In this document: piece by piece, positions 8,272 to 16,439 of the stretch
How positions within the stretch are numbered: the first letter of the stretch is position 1
Layout of the letters: every line of letters begins with the position of its first letter
Source: Palsa-504 sp963822765
Lineage (GTDB): Bacteria > Actinomycetota > Actinomycetes > Streptosporangiales > Streptosporangiaceae
Reading direction: 5' to 3'
Assembly: GCA_963822765.1 (NCBI GenBank)
Contig: CAWGJL010000050.1
Location: 62,001-126,000 of the forward strand
Length of the DNA stretch: 64,000 nt
Translations under genes and position numbers: made by a program
Notes under the pieces: model-generated
The model's database searches: none
Told to the model about the DNA's origin: nothing
Seen by the model: only the letters and a program-made list of their open reading frames with translations

Positions 8272-8934
8272 GTGCCGTCACGCCCGTATGTCCTGCTGAG
8301 CTGCGCCACCTCGGCCGACGGCTACCTGGACGACGCCTGCCCGCAGCGCCTGATCCTGTCCGGGCCGGCCGACCTGGACCGCGTCGACGACGTGCGCGCG
8401 AGCTGCGACGCGATCCTGGTCGGCGCGGGCACGATCCGCCGCGACGACCCCCGCCTGCTGATCCGCGACCCGCGCCGCCGCGCCCGCCGCGCCGCCCGCG
8501 GCCTGCCCGAGCACCCGGCCCGCGTCACCGTCACCGGCACCGGCGACCTGGACCCCGCCGCCCGCTTCTTCGCCCCCACCGCCGAACGCCTGGTCTACTG
8601 CGCCACCCCCGCCCTGCCCCGCGCCCGCGCCCGGATCGGGGATCGGGCCGTACTCATCGACGCCGGTGACCCCCTGACCCTAGAGTTCGTTCTCAATAAT
8701 TTGGCCGAACGGAACGTGGTTCGTCTCCTGGTCGAGGGCGGCGCGCAGCTCCTGGCCGAGTTCCTGGCCTCCGAGCTGCCCGATGAGCTGCACCTAGCCG
8801 TCGCCCCCTTCTTCGTCGCCGACCCCGCCGCCCCCCGCCTCAATGTCTCCCAGATCCAATGTCTCCCAGATCAATGTCTCCCAGATCAATGTCTCCCAGA
8901 TCAGGGTCTCCCCGAATCCCCACGGCCCCAGTAG
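8272..8934 (+). CDS. RibD C-terminal-type (dihydrofolate reductase-fold) reductase, interrupted by repeat
   Basis: Start GTG at 8272 with agggggtt upstream. The first 190 residues are a RibD_C/DHFR-like NADPH reductase: PYVLLSCATSADGYLDDA, DAILVGAGTIRRDDPRLL, and VVRLLVEGGAQLLAEFL. The raw frame ends at 8934 with the unrelated CLPDQCLPDQ. If one extra C at 8856-8857 is dropped, a 15-bp repeat reads as four NVSQI units. If a second extra C at 8963-8964 is dropped, the normal reductase ending follows (SPMSLVERRALEGISVLRYLLG) and runs without a stop into the deaminase. The likely true protein is therefore one chain of about 402 residues (8272-9482). The substrate is probably a pyrimidine or pteridine precursor. 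A role in riboflavin synthesis is unproven. Confidence 0.8.
   Translation: MPSRPYVLLSCATSADGYLDDACPQRLILSGPADLDRVDDVRASCDAILVGAGTIRRDDPRLLIRDPRRRARRAARGLPEHPARVTVTGTGDLDPAARFFAPTAERLVYCATPALPRARARIGDRAVLIDAGDPLTLEFVLNNLAERNVVRLLVEGGAQLLAEFLASELPDELHLAVAPFFVADPAAPRLNVSQIQCLPDQCLPDQCLPDQGLPESPRPQ
8842..8902 (+). repeat. four 15-bp tandem repeats encoding NVSQI
   Basis: Units aatgtctcccagatc occur at 8842-8856, 8858-8872, 8873-8887 and 8888-8902, followed by a decayed fifth copy. A single extra c (8857) separates the first two. Without it, every unit is five codons in the reductase frame. The array sits near the C-terminus of the reductase domain, between PRL and the last conserved strand. It is A+T-richer than the flanking gene. 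Confidence 0.9.
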
Positions 8935-8978
8935 TCCCATGAGCCTCGTCGAGCGCCGAGCGCCTCGAGGGCATCTCT

Positions 8979-9482
8979 GTGCTCCGCTACCTGCTCGGCC
9001 CCGGCGGCCCCGACCGCCGCTTCCTGAGCTGGGCCGTCGAGCTCTCCCGCCTGTGCCCCCCGTCGGACTCGGCCTTCTCCGTCGGCGCGGTGATCGTAGG
9101 CGAGGATGGCCAGGTGCTGAGCACCGGCTTCTCCCGCGAGCAGGAGGACCACGACCACGCCGAGGAGGTCGCCCTGCGCAAGCTCGGCTTCCACGACCCA
9201 AGGCTGCGCCGGGCCACCATCTACAGCTCCCTGGTGCCCTGCGGCGCCCGCGCCTCCCGCCCGGTGACCTGCGTCCAGCACATCGTCGCGGCCGGCCTCC
9301 CGCGCGTCGTCTTCGCCTGGCGCGAGCCCCGGCTGTTCACCGACGGCGCAGGCGCCGAACAGCTCAACGCCGCCGGCGTCGAAGTCATCGAGATCCCCGA
9401 CCTAGCCCCCCGCGCCCACGCCATCAACGCCCACCTCGTCACCCCCCGATCCGGAACCACCGGCCCCAGTCCCGCCGTCTAA
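8979..9482 (+). CDS. cytidine/deoxycytidylate deaminase-fold protein (RibD deaminase-like)
   Basis: Zinc-dependent deaminase domain. Visible are PPSDSAFSVGAVIVGEDGQVLSTGFSRE, the metal-binding and proton-shuttle motif DHAEEVALRKLGF (His and Glu), and the cysteine pair in SSLVPCGARASRPVTC. GLPRVVFAWREP and a C-terminal Asn/His-rich tail follow. GTG at 8979 is the earliest in-frame start, but it lies within what looks like the last strand of the reductase (VLRYLLGPGG). The two domains are probably one protein, or the start is further in. In relatives known to me these are adjacent separate genes, and in classical RibD the domain order is the reverse. Substrate unproven. Confidence 0.8.
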   Translation: MLRYLLGPGGPDRRFLSWAVELSRLCPPSDSAFSVGAVIVGEDGQVLSTGFSREQEDHDHAEEVALRKLGFHDPRLRRATIYSSLVPCGARASRPVTCVQHIVAAGLPRVVFAWREPRLFTDGAGAEQLNAAGVEVIEIPDLAPRAHAINAHLVTPRSGTTGPSPAV

Positions 9483-9488
9483 CCTGCC

Positions 9489-10036
9489 GTGCCGCCCCCG
9501 ATCCGCATATCCCTCCCCGCGGCCCGGACCCTCGTCGCCGTCCGGGCCGCCGCGCTGGCCCGGCTGATGCTGTCCCGGCTGCAACTGCCGCCCGGCGCCC
9601 GCCTTACCCGTCGCGCTACCACGTCCTGACCATCACCGTCTATCTCTACGGCCGCCGCCCGCACACGGTGCACAAGATCGTGACCTCGCCGGCCTTCATC
9701 GCCCGCCTCGCCGGCACGCTCGACCAGATGCAAGCCGAGCCGCCCGTAGCCGTAGCCTGTCCGGCGGACTTCGAGGACTACCAGCTGTCCTTCTCGGTGT
9801 CCGGGCCCAGCCGTCCCGCGGTCGTGGTCCGGGCCACCGAGTCCGGCTGCGGCGGAGCACAGATCACCGTCAACGGGCGGGCCCAGCCGGCCCTGGCCGA
9901 CCATGGCGCGGTGGCCGCCCTGGTCCGTCAGGTGGTCAGCGCGACCCCGGAGATCTCAGCCGGCCGGGCCGGTGCTAGAAACGAGGTAATGACCGCGCCG
10001 CTGCCCCTGCCCCTGCCCGTGTCCGTGATCGCGTGA
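9489..10036 (+). CDS. hypothetical protein, one frameshift
   Basis: No family recognised. A GTG at 9489 begins a frame (PPPIRISLPAARTLVAVRAA, then LARLMLSRLQLPPGARL) that stops at 9629. A second frame, open across the same place, carries a coherent sequence from about 9602: YHVLTITVYLYGRRPHTVHK, then FIARLAGTLDQMQ, VACPADFEDYQLSFSVSG and GGAQITVNGRAQPALADHG. It ends at 10036. The two halves join if one base is missing near 9595-9602. The ACPADF(x)YxLxF pattern recurs in small exported actinobacterial proteins as I recall, but no signal peptide is clear here. The stop overlaps the MFS start. Confidence 0.45.
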
Positions 10037-11574
10037 CGTCACCCGAGCTACGGCGGACCCGGGTCGCGGTGATCAGCTACTTCTTCGTGCTCGGCGTGGC
10101 CACCGCGACCTGGGCCGCCCGGCTGCCGGCCATCAAGGCGGCGCTGCACCTCAGCGACGGCCGCCTGGGGCTCGCGCTGTTCGCGGTGCCCGCGGGCGCC
10201 GTGCTGACCCTCCCGGTCAGCGGGCGGATCGCGGACCGGTTCGGCGCGGTCCGGGTGACCAGGATCGCGGGCGCGGCGTGCCCGGCCGCGCTGATCCCGA
10301 TCGGCCTGGGCCCGCAGACCGGCGAGCTGGCCGTGCTGGTGGCCGCCCTGGCCTTTTACGGGGCGGTGGCCGGGCTGCTCGACGTGTCGATGAACGCCTG
10401 CGGGGCCAAGCTGGAGCTCGCCTACGGCCGGCCCATCCTGTCCTCGCTGCACGCGGGGTACAGCATCGCCGGGCTGGCCGGCGCCGGGATCGGCGGCCTG
10501 TCCGCCGCGCTGGGCGTGGCCCCGCTGCCCACGTTCGCCGCGACCGCCGTCGTGCTGATCGCCGGCGGCCTGGTCGCCGGCCCGCGGATGGTCATCCCGC
10601 CGGCCCCGCCCGAGCCCGCCCCGCGGCCCGGCGACGCGCCGCCCCGCTCGGCGGCCCAGATCACGCTGGTCATCTGGGTGCTGGGCCTGCTCGCGCTCTT
10701 CGGGCAGGTCGGCGAGGGCGCGGCCGGTGACTGGAGCGCCGTCTACCTGCACGTCAACCTGGGCACATCGGCCGGTGTCGCGGCCGCCGGGCTGGCCGCG
10801 TTCTCGGTCACGATGGCGGCCGGGCGGATGGTCGGCGACCGGCTGGCGGCCCGGTTCGGCTCGGCGCGGCTGGTCCGCGTCAGCGGCCTGCTGGCCGGCC
10901 TGGGACTGGCCGCCGGGCTGCTGATCGGCACCCCGGCCGCGGCCATCGCCGGGTTCGCCCTGCTCGGCGCGGGCCAGGCCGGGATCTTCCCGCAGATCGT
11001 CTCGTCCGCGGTGCGGCTGGACCCCTCCCGCGCGGGACGCAACATCGGCCGGATCGCGGCGGTCGCCTACAGCGGGCTGCTCGGCGGCCCGGTCGCGATC
11101 GGCGCGGCCGCCTCCGGCATCGGCCTGCGCGACGCGCTGTTCATCCCGGCCGCCCTGTCAGTCCTGGTCGCCGCGGCCGCCGGCCTCCTAGCCTGGTCCG
11201 GAAAACCGGCCCGCCCCCAGCAGCAGAAGTTACCCCTCCTCCCGCCCCGGCCCCTCCTCGGGCCCCGGCGCCGCCCCGCCGGTCGGCGATCATCGCCACG
11301 TCGGCCATCGCGAGATGGAGGAAGGCCCGGTCCCGCAGCAAGACCCGGTACCCGCGCCTTCAGCCGAGCGTGTACACGCCGCGGAAGCTCGGCATCCAGT
11401 CCTGCGGCTCGATCACCCGATTGGTCGGTGACGGGAGCGGCGCGGGCAGGTCGGTCTCACCGGACTGATCCACCTGGGGCGGAGTCGGCCCGCTGGCCTG
11501 GTTGGCCGCGTTGGCGAAGCAGGTGTAGATGGCGTAGTCCAGGTCCAGCCGCTCGCCGTACCAGGGCGGGATGA
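10033..11574 (+). CDS. MFS transporter
   Basis: Major facilitator superfamily carrier in the cytoplasmic membrane. GTG at 10033 overlaps the upstream stop. About 390 residues show twelve alternating hydrophobic segments in two halves. The first opens with SYFFVLGVATATWAARLPAI and has the loop motif GRIADRFGAVRV. The second, after a Pro-rich linker near residues 195-210, has the matching GRMVGDRLAARFG. It resembles fucose-permease/YbjJ-like carriers, but the substrate cannot be assigned. After GLLAWSGKPARP (about 11215) the frame becomes low-complexity Pro/Arg sequence and runs antisense into the HNH gene. The real C-terminus is probably near 11200-11250, with the stop lost to an indel. Confidence 0.85.
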   Translation: MTSPELRRTRVAVISYFFVLGVATATWAARLPAIKAALHLSDGRLGLALFAVPAGAVLTLPVSGRIADRFGAVRVTRIAGAACPAALIPIGLGPQTGELAVLVAALAFYGAVAGLLDVSMNACGAKLELAYGRPILSSLHAGYSIAGLAGAGIGGLSAALGVAPLPTFAATAVVLIAGGLVAGPRMVIPPAPPEPAPRPGDAPPRSAAQITLVIWVLGLLALFGQVGEGAAGDWSAVYLHVNLGTSAGVAAAGLAAFSVTMAAGRMVGDRLAARFGSARLVRVSGLLAGLGLAAGLLIGTPAAAIAGFALLGAGQAGIFPQIVSSAVRLDPSRAGRNIGRIAAVAYSGLLGGPVAIGAAASGIGLRDALFIPAALSVLVAAAAGLLAWSGKPARPQQQKLPLLPPRPLLGPRRRPAGRRSSPRRPSRDGGRPGPAARPGTRAFSRACTRRGSSASSPAARSPDWSVTGAARAGRSHRTDPPGAESARWPGWPRWRSRCRWRSPGPAARRTRAG

Positions 11575-13018
11575 TCGTCTCCGGGGTGATGTCAGCATCG
11601 TGCCAGTCCTCGATGGTCCCGTCCGCCTGCGGCAGCGACGGGCTGGCCGGGATCATCGTGCCGTCCGGCCGGTAGAAGGTGAAGGTGCCGTCGCGGGCGA
11701 CGGCAATCAGGTAGCCGCGATCGTGAACCAGCAGGTGGTGGTACTTGCACAAGCTGACCAGGTTGTCCAGCTTGGTCTGGCCGCCGTTGGACCAGTACCG
11801 GATGTGGTGCAGGTCGACCCGGCGGGACTCACAGCCCGGGAACCGGCACCGGCACTTGTCCCGTTCGCGGGCCGCCCGCCGCAGCGCCGCGTTCGGCCGG
11901 CGCCGCCGTCGGCCTAGGTCGAGCAGCTTTCCGGCGCTGTCGTGCAGCATCCAGGTCCACGACGAGGAACACCCGATCAGCTGCGCGGTGCTGACGCTGA
12001 TCGCCGGGCCGTCCTCGACGTGACACCGCGCCGGGTCCGCCGGGTTGCCCGGAACGGCTGCCCGCGTCTCCGCGGAAACGCCCGCCGGCGTCTCCGCGGA
12101 AACGTCCGCCGGCGTCTCCGCGGAAACGCCCGCCGGGCCGTCGGTCGGGCTGGCCGGACTGGCCGGGGTGATGGCGTCGGTGCCGACGTGCACGATGACC
12201 TGGTACACATCCGGGTCATCGGCGGCGGCGACCTTCCCCGCCAGGAACGCCTCGGCGATGATCAGCAGCGCGTCGGCCAGGCTCGAGGACGTCGGCGGCT
12301 CCGGCTGGCCCGCGGCCGGCGTTTCCGCGGAGACGCCGGGCCCCTGCGCCGCGAGCCCGTGCTCGGCGTCGCCTTGATGCGGGTGCTCCAGATCCCAGGC
12401 CGCCGCCCGCAGCGCCTTCAGCAGCACCGCCCCGGCTAGCGGCGGCAGATGGAACGTGCCCGCCAGCGACCCGTCGTCCTCGATCCGCCACGCCAGCCGG
12501 CGGCGGATCCGGGCGTCGTCGTCGACGGTGCTGACCTGCCGGTGCGCGCGGGCGAACCGCTCCAGCTGGTTCCCGGTCATCGGCCCGGCGAGCTCGGCCA
12601 GGTCCGCCTCGGTGTCCGGGGTCGCGATCCGGGTCAGCGCCCGCACCTTGGCGTACGACAGCCGGCCCGCGCCGAACTCCCCGCGGATCACCGGCAGGTC
12701 CCGCAGCGCCCGCGCCACCCGGACGTGCTCCCGGGCCGCCCCCGAAGACATCTGGCACTTCCACGACAGCCACGCCGCGCAGCTCGTCATCTCCCAGCTG
12801 GCCCAGCCCCGGCGCTCGTCAAAGTCGCCGAGCAGGACCAGGAACCGGCAGGTGGCCGCGGCCAGGTGCCCGGCCAGCTCGCAGATCTGCGCCTCGAGCC
12901 GCTCCAGCGGAACCGAGGCCGGCCCGGCCTCGTCAGGATTGAACATGGTGCCGTCGGAGCGACGGCCCTCCTGCAGGGTGTCGAACATGAATTTGACACT
13001 AACAGGCGGGTACGACAT
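11360..13018 (-). CDS. DUF222 / HNH endonuclease domain protein (13E12-repeat family)
   Basis: Family common and often multicopy in actinobacterial genomes. Cellular role unclear. The N-terminal DUF222 region (about residues 30-220) has CAAWLSWKCQMSSGAAREHV and YAKVRALTRIATPDTEADLA. The C-terminal HNH nuclease has CRCRFPGCESRRVDLHHI followed by WSNGGQTKLDNLVSLCKYHH and HLLVHDRGY: paired cysteines, the catalytic HH, and the Asn and His of HNH. Between the domains is a low-complexity linker with several VSAETPAG repeats. Start chosen at ATG 13018. ATG 12985 or GTG/ATG codons further in are also possible because no strong ribosome-binding site is visible. The gene stands alone and is antisense to the MFS tail. 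Confidence 0.87.
   Translation of the reverse strand: MSYPPVSVKFMFDTLQEGRRSDGTMFNPDEAGPASVPLERLEAQICELAGHLAAATCRFLVLLGDFDERRGWASWEMTSCAAWLSWKCQMSSGAAREHVRVARALRDLPVIRGEFGAGRLSYAKVRALTRIATPDTEADLAELAGPMTGNQLERFARAHRQVSTVDDDARIRRRLAWRIEDDGSLAGTFHLPPLAGAVLLKALRAAAWDLEHPHQGDAEHGLAAQGPGVSAETPAAGQPEPPTSSSLADALLIIAEAFLAGKVAAADDPDVYQVIVHVGTDAITPASPASPTDGPAGVSAETPADVSAETPAGVSAETRAAVPGNPADPARCHVEDGPAISVSTAQLIGCSSSWTWMLHDSAGKLLDLGRRRRRPNAALRRAARERDKCRCRFPGCESRRVDLHHIRYWSNGGQTKLDNLVSLCKYHHLLVHDRGYLIAVARDGTFTFYRPDGTMIPASPSLPQADGTIEDWHDADITPETIIPPWYGERLDLDYAIYTCFANAANQASGPTPPQVDQSGETDLPAPLPSPTNRVIEPQDWMPSFRGVYTLG
12064..12138 (-). repeat. 24-bp tandem repeats encoding VSAETPAG/D
   Basis: Three near-identical 24-bp units built around gtctccgcggaaacg encode the octapeptide VSAETPAG in the HNH protein linker. 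A more diverged copy lies near 12317-12340. Each unit holds the palindrome TCCGCGGA. Whole-codon unit length keeps the frame. Confidence 0.85.
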
Positions 13019-13244
13019 TTCGGTTCCGGTCGGCGGTGACCGGGTGTGCGTCAATATTTAGGGGCTGACGCGTTCCTGCTGGTAGCAGGCTTGATCTGGT
13101 TGCACGGTCACATCCAGATGGAACTTGCTGGTCAGCGCGTCACACGCGAGCTACGCCGCTGCTGAGCAGCCCGTCTGGCGTGTCGTACGCAGCCGACATG
13201 GGCCGGCCATCTGAACAGTTTCATCTTGAAGGTGACCTTGGTTG

Positions 13245-13266
13245 CCTACAAATCTGACGTGCACCC
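13245..13266 (+). repeat. 22-bp direct repeat, left copy
   Basis: cctacaaatctgacg, then t, then gcaccc. The same 22 bases with a single t-to-c change recur at 14377-14398. The pair brackets the alpha/beta hydrolase gene, 1132 bases apart. Confidence 0.8.
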
Positions 13267-13305
13267 CGGCACGCCCGGCATTCGCTTCGGGACGGCAGCG
13301 CCCGC

Positions 13306-14163
13306 TCAGCCGCGGTCGTCGAGGAAGCCTGCGACGGCTGCGGTGAACCAGCCGCCGTCGTCGAGCCAGGGGTAGTGCCCGGCACCTGGCTGGACGACCA
13401 GCTTGGCGCCGGGGAACAGTCCCGCGAACTCGGCGGCGATCAGCGGAACGGTGTTCGCGTCCGCCTCACCGGCGAGCACCAGCACGGGCGAGGACAACGC
13501 GGCGAGCGCCGCGCGGGTGGCCTCCGGGTCGAACGCGCCCGGCCCGCCGAACACGCCGGCCGCCTCCTGGTTGACCTGCTCTTCATTCGCGGCGGCGTGG
13601 GCCTGGGCCGTGGCGTCCCAGCGACCGTAGAAGAACGGCACGGTCGCGTCCCAGTCCTCGTCGGCATCCGAACCAGCCTGGATCCGCTCGAAGGCGGCGG
13701 CCGCGCCGGCGAACCAGGGCTCGCCCCGGCGGAGGCTGACGATCTCGCGTCGCATCTCGCTGCTGGCGGCCAGGCCGGCCGCGCGGGTGCTCGGCGTAAC
13801 CAGGACCAGCTTGCCGACCCGCAGCGGATGGCGCGCGGCGTACTGCACCGCAATGTTGGCGCCTGCCGAATGAGCCAGTACGTCGATACGTTCAAGATCG
13901 AGGTACTCCTGCAGCGCGGCGACGTCATCGACCAGGCGGTCACACCGGTAGCTCGCCGGGTCGGCAGGCACCGCCGACTGACCGGTGCCCCGCAGGTCCA
14001 GTATGATCAGCCGCCGCACAGCGGCCATGCCGCCGAGGTCACCGAGGTAGGCAGAATCGCGCATCGGCCCGCCGGGCACGCAGACAAGGGGCGCGCCCTC
14101 ACCCTGAACGTGGTACGCCAGCTTGGTTCCGTCAACGGCATGGAAAGCAGGCATAACCGTCAT
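13306..14163 (-). CDS. alpha/beta hydrolase (proline iminopeptidase-like)
   Basis: Serine hydrolase of unknown substrate, 285 residues from ATG at 14163 (MTVMPAFHAVDG); ATG 14154 is also possible. Motifs are the oxyanion-hole region VCVPGGPMRDSAYLGDLGG, the IILDLRGTGQS strand, the nucleophile elbow AHSAGANIAVQYA, the acid region VLVLAGEADANTVPL, and the catalytic His in QPGAGHYPWLDDGG. The DLRGTGQS motif and cap domain resemble proline iminopeptidases and related esterases. The gene is isolated, with about 140 bases downstream and 250 upstream free of genes. It lies between two copies of a 22-bp direct repeat, which suggests it may have arrived as a unit. Confidence 0.88.
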   Translation of the reverse strand: MTVMPAFHAVDGTKLAYHVQGEGAPLVCVPGGPMRDSAYLGDLGGMAAVRRLIILDLRGTGQSAVPADPASYRCDRLVDDVAALQEYLDLERIDVLAHSAGANIAVQYAARHPLRVGKLVLVTPSTRAAGLAASSEMRREIVSLRRGEPWFAGAAAAFERIQAGSDADEDWDATVPFFYGRWDATAQAHAAANEEQVNQEAAGVFGGPGAFDPEATRAALAALSSPVLVLAGEADANTVPLIAAEFAGLFPGAKLVVQPGAGHYPWLDDGGWFTAAVAGFLDDRG

Positions 14164-14376
14164 CCTGGCACCGCGACGGCGGCACAGCCAACCAATCGGC
14201 AGTGGCCGGCAGGTCAGGTCGGGCGGGCACGCTGCGGTCCGCGGCCATCCTGCGCTGCCGCGAGGCCAGCAGCCACCGGGAACAGATCTGGCAGCGGCCC
14301 GCAACCAGACAGCCGCCGCCTGACCCGGCCCTGACCGGCAACGCCACGCCGTCAGCGGCAAGTTACCTGTCAGTCA

Positions 14377-14398
14377 CCTACAAATCTGACGCGCACCC
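14377..14398 (+). repeat. 22-bp direct repeat, right copy
   Basis: Second copy of the repeat at 13245-13266 (cctacaaatctgacg, c, gcaccc; one mismatch). It lies in the 253-base gap between the hydrolase gene and the DUF1801 gene. No gene was seen in that gap. Confidence 0.8.
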
Positions 14399-14416
14399 GC
14401 GGTGACCGCCGGCACG

Positions 14417-14920
14417 TTATGCGGTGGCGGGTCCAGCCGACGATGACACGATGCGGTAGGTGCCGTATCGCAACGATCCGATCGGGTCCTGCTGGATCGT
14501 CTCCTCGATATCCTTGACGAGTGCGGCGACCGCATCCCGATCGAGCTGGTCAAACGTCACGAAGCTAAAGTTATTTATGCCCGCCTTCAGCTCACCAAGC
14601 CTGCCTATGTATTTATCTACGATAGGCGTGTCATCCTTAAAGACTGAGGTATAGAGGGTCATGTAATTCTTCTGCAGGGCCACGCCGACAATCGGCCACA
14701 CCACACGCTCGCCCGACTTCATTTCGTATTGAAATGATCCATAGCCGATGAGGCTCATGCGCATACCAGGCTTGCCTTCGGATGCACCTGCGTAAAACCA
14801 TCGTCCGAGCTTTGACGCGGTGTCGCGGATGAGCAAATCTAGCGCTTCGAGATCACCTTTCCGCGTCGGATCGGCGTTAAAATATTCATCGAGCGTTTTC
14901 GCCTGCACCTTGTGCACCAA
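14417..14920 (-). CDS. DUF1801 domain protein
   Basis: A 167-residue cytoplasmic protein of the DUF1801 (YdhG-like) family, whose function is not established. The start is ATG at 14920. Recognisable parts are the N-terminal TLDEYFNADPTRKGDLEALD, the central MRMSLIGYGSFQYEMKSGE and VVWPIVGVALQKNYMTLYTS, and a C-terminal helix rich in Asp/Val. Codon use differs sharply from every neighbour: A/T-ending codons such as aaa, ttt, tat and att are frequent and G+C is far lower. This is the clearest compositional sign of horizontal transfer in the window. Flanks are 96 and 70 bases of non-coding sequence. Confidence 0.82.
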   Translation of the reverse strand: MVHKVQAKTLDEYFNADPTRKGDLEALDLLIRDTASKLGRWFYAGASEGKPGMRMSLIGYGSFQYEMKSGERVVWPIVGVALQKNYMTLYTSVFKDDTPIVDKYIGRLGELKAGINNFSFVTFDQLDRDAVAALVKDIEETIQQDPIGSLRYGTYRIVSSSAGPATA

Positions 14921-14989
14921 TCCGTTCTAGCACGAGCTGGGCCGGCGAGGCCATCGAGGTGCTCCCGGGTTCACCGGACGAGCCGTGGA

Positions 14990-15757
14990 TCAGCCCGGCG
15001 CAGTGGCGCTCGCCCATACCCTGCGCGAGCTGTCAAACAGTTCCAGGCCCCGGCGGGCTTGTTCCTGCAGGGACTCGATCGCTGGATCGCCGGCCGCGTC
15101 GGCCTGGATGGACGACTCGTATAGGTCACGCTCGGCCTCACGCCATGCGGGCTTCCCGGCGACCTCGACCTGCTCGAAGCCGGCCTCGGTGAGGTCGCGC
15201 ATCAGGTCGATGCGCCGTGGCCACTGCGGCAGCCGCTCGTCCGCGAGGTTCGTTGCCTCCCAGCCCGTCAGGACGAGCTTTCCGCCCGGAGCAAGGATCC
15301 GGCGGCATTCGCGAAGCGCGTCCAGGTGCGCGCCGGCGAACATGATCGTCTCGATGCACACGACGGCGTCCGCGACGCCCGTGCCGACACCGGCCGCTGT
15401 CATGTCGCCGACGCAGAACTCGGCGCGTCCGGTGATGTCCGCGCTGGCCGTGCGGCCGCGGGCGGTTGCGACGGCCACTGGTGAGAAGTCCAGGCCCAGC
15501 ACGCGGGCGCCGGTCTGGCGGGCGATCTCCAGGCTGTACCCGCCGCGCCCGCAGCCGAGATCGACCAGCAGCTGCCCCGGCGCCAGGTTCAGCACCGCGG
15601 CCACCTCGGCCACGCCCGCCCAGGGCAGCAGGCCGCTTGCTTCCATGTCCGCGGGCAGCCCCAGCGCCCGCCGGACAATCTGGTCACGGGATGCCGAGCG
15701 GCCCATCTCCGCATACCACTGATCGAAAAAACCGGCACTCCGCGACATGCCTGACAT
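14990..15757 (-). CDS. class I SAM-dependent methyltransferase
   Basis: Methyltransferase of unknown substrate, about 255 residues from ATG at 15757 (ATG 15748 also possible). The S-adenosylmethionine-binding motif I is LLVDLGCGRGGYSLEIA, followed by VLGLDFSPVAVATARG (motif II acidic residue), FCVGDMTAAGVGTGVADAVV (motif III/IV) and a post-motif ILAPGGKLVLTGWE. An N-terminal FFDQWYAEMGRSASRDQIVR precedes the fold. The gene begins 14 bases after nucS and may be cotranscribed with it. The pattern is typical of small-molecule methyltransferases. Confidence 0.9.
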   Translation of the reverse strand: MSGMSRSAGFFDQWYAEMGRSASRDQIVRRALGLPADMEASGLLPWAGVAEVAAVLNLAPGQLLVDLGCGRGGYSLEIARQTGARVLGLDFSPVAVATARGRTASADITGRAEFCVGDMTAAGVGTGVADAVVCIETIMFAGAHLDALRECRRILAPGGKLVLTGWEATNLADERLPQWPRRIDLMRDLTEAGFEQVEVAGKPAWREAERDLYESSIQADAAGDPAIESLQEQARRGLELFDSSRRVWASATAPG

Positions 15758-15771
15758 GGTTTCACGCTGGA

Positions 15772-16428
15772 TTAGAACAGGGTGTTCTCCGGCACGACGC
15801 CACGCATCCGGTCGTAGTCCAGGGTGACGCAACGGATACCCCGGTCGGTGGCCAGGGTGCGCGCTTGCTGCTTGATCTCCTGAGCGGCGAACACGCCCTG
15901 CACCGGAGCCAGCAGCGGGTCCCGGTTGAGCAAGTCCAGATATCTGGTGAGTTGCTCAACTCCGTCAATCTCGCCGCGGCGCTTGATCTCCACGGCCACG
16001 CTCTGCCCGGTCTCGTCCCGGCACATCAGGTCCACCGGGCCGATCGGCGTGGGGTACTCGCGGCGGACCAGCCGCCAGCCGTCGCCGAGCACCTCGAGCT
16101 GGGCGGCCAGCAGCTCCTGCAGGTGCGACTCCACGCCGTCCTTCTTCAGCCCCGGGTCGACGCCGAGATCGACCGAGGTGTCGCTGATCACCTCGGTGAT
16201 GGTGATCGCGAGCGTCTCCCCGGCCTTGTTGGTGACCGTCCACAGGCCGGGCTCCTCGGTCAGCCGGCACGGCGGCGACATCCAGTTCAGCGGCTTGTAC
16301 GAGCCGCCGTCGCTGTGCACGAGCACGGACCCGTCGGCCTTGACGATGAGCAGCCGCAGGGCCGAGGGCAGGTGGGCGGTGAGCCTGCCGACGTAGTCGA
16401 CGCTGCACCGGGCGATAACGAGCCGCAC
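15772..16428 (-). CDS. nucS: endonuclease NucS (mismatch-specific)
   Basis: Actinobacterial/archaeal mismatch endonuclease that cuts both strands at certain mismatches and stands in for MutS/MutL. The product is 218 residues from GTG at 16428 (VRLVIARCSVDYVGRL). This start matches the usual N-terminus, whereas the longer open frame upstream overlaps the phosphatase gene. The N-terminal half is the DNA-binding domain (LLIVKADGSVLVHSDGGSYK, LNWMSPPC). The C-terminal half is RecB-like, with GPVDLMCRDETGQSVAVEIK (Asp and Glu-X-Lys) and VEQLTRYLDLLNRD. The C-terminal ENTLF fits a sliding-clamp-binding tail. It lies 11 bases after the phosphatase gene on the same strand. Confidence 0.93.
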   Translation of the reverse strand: MRLVIARCSVDYVGRLTAHLPSALRLLIVKADGSVLVHSDGGSYKPLNWMSPPCRLTEEPGLWTVTNKAGETLAITITEVISDTSVDLGVDPGLKKDGVESHLQELLAAQLEVLGDGWRLVRREYPTPIGPVDLMCRDETGQSVAVEIKRRGEIDGVEQLTRYLDLLNRDPLLAPVQGVFAAQEIKQQARTLATDRGIRCVTLDYDRMRGVVPENTLF

Positions 16429-16439
16429 GTCGGGTAACT

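Noticed and set aside
11141..11341. Small minus-strand gene downstream of the HNH protein
   Set aside because: It contains a plausible helix (RDRAFLHLAMADVAMIADRR) but no ribosome-binding site or recognisable family, and it overlaps the MFS C-terminus. Support is too weak to list as a gene.
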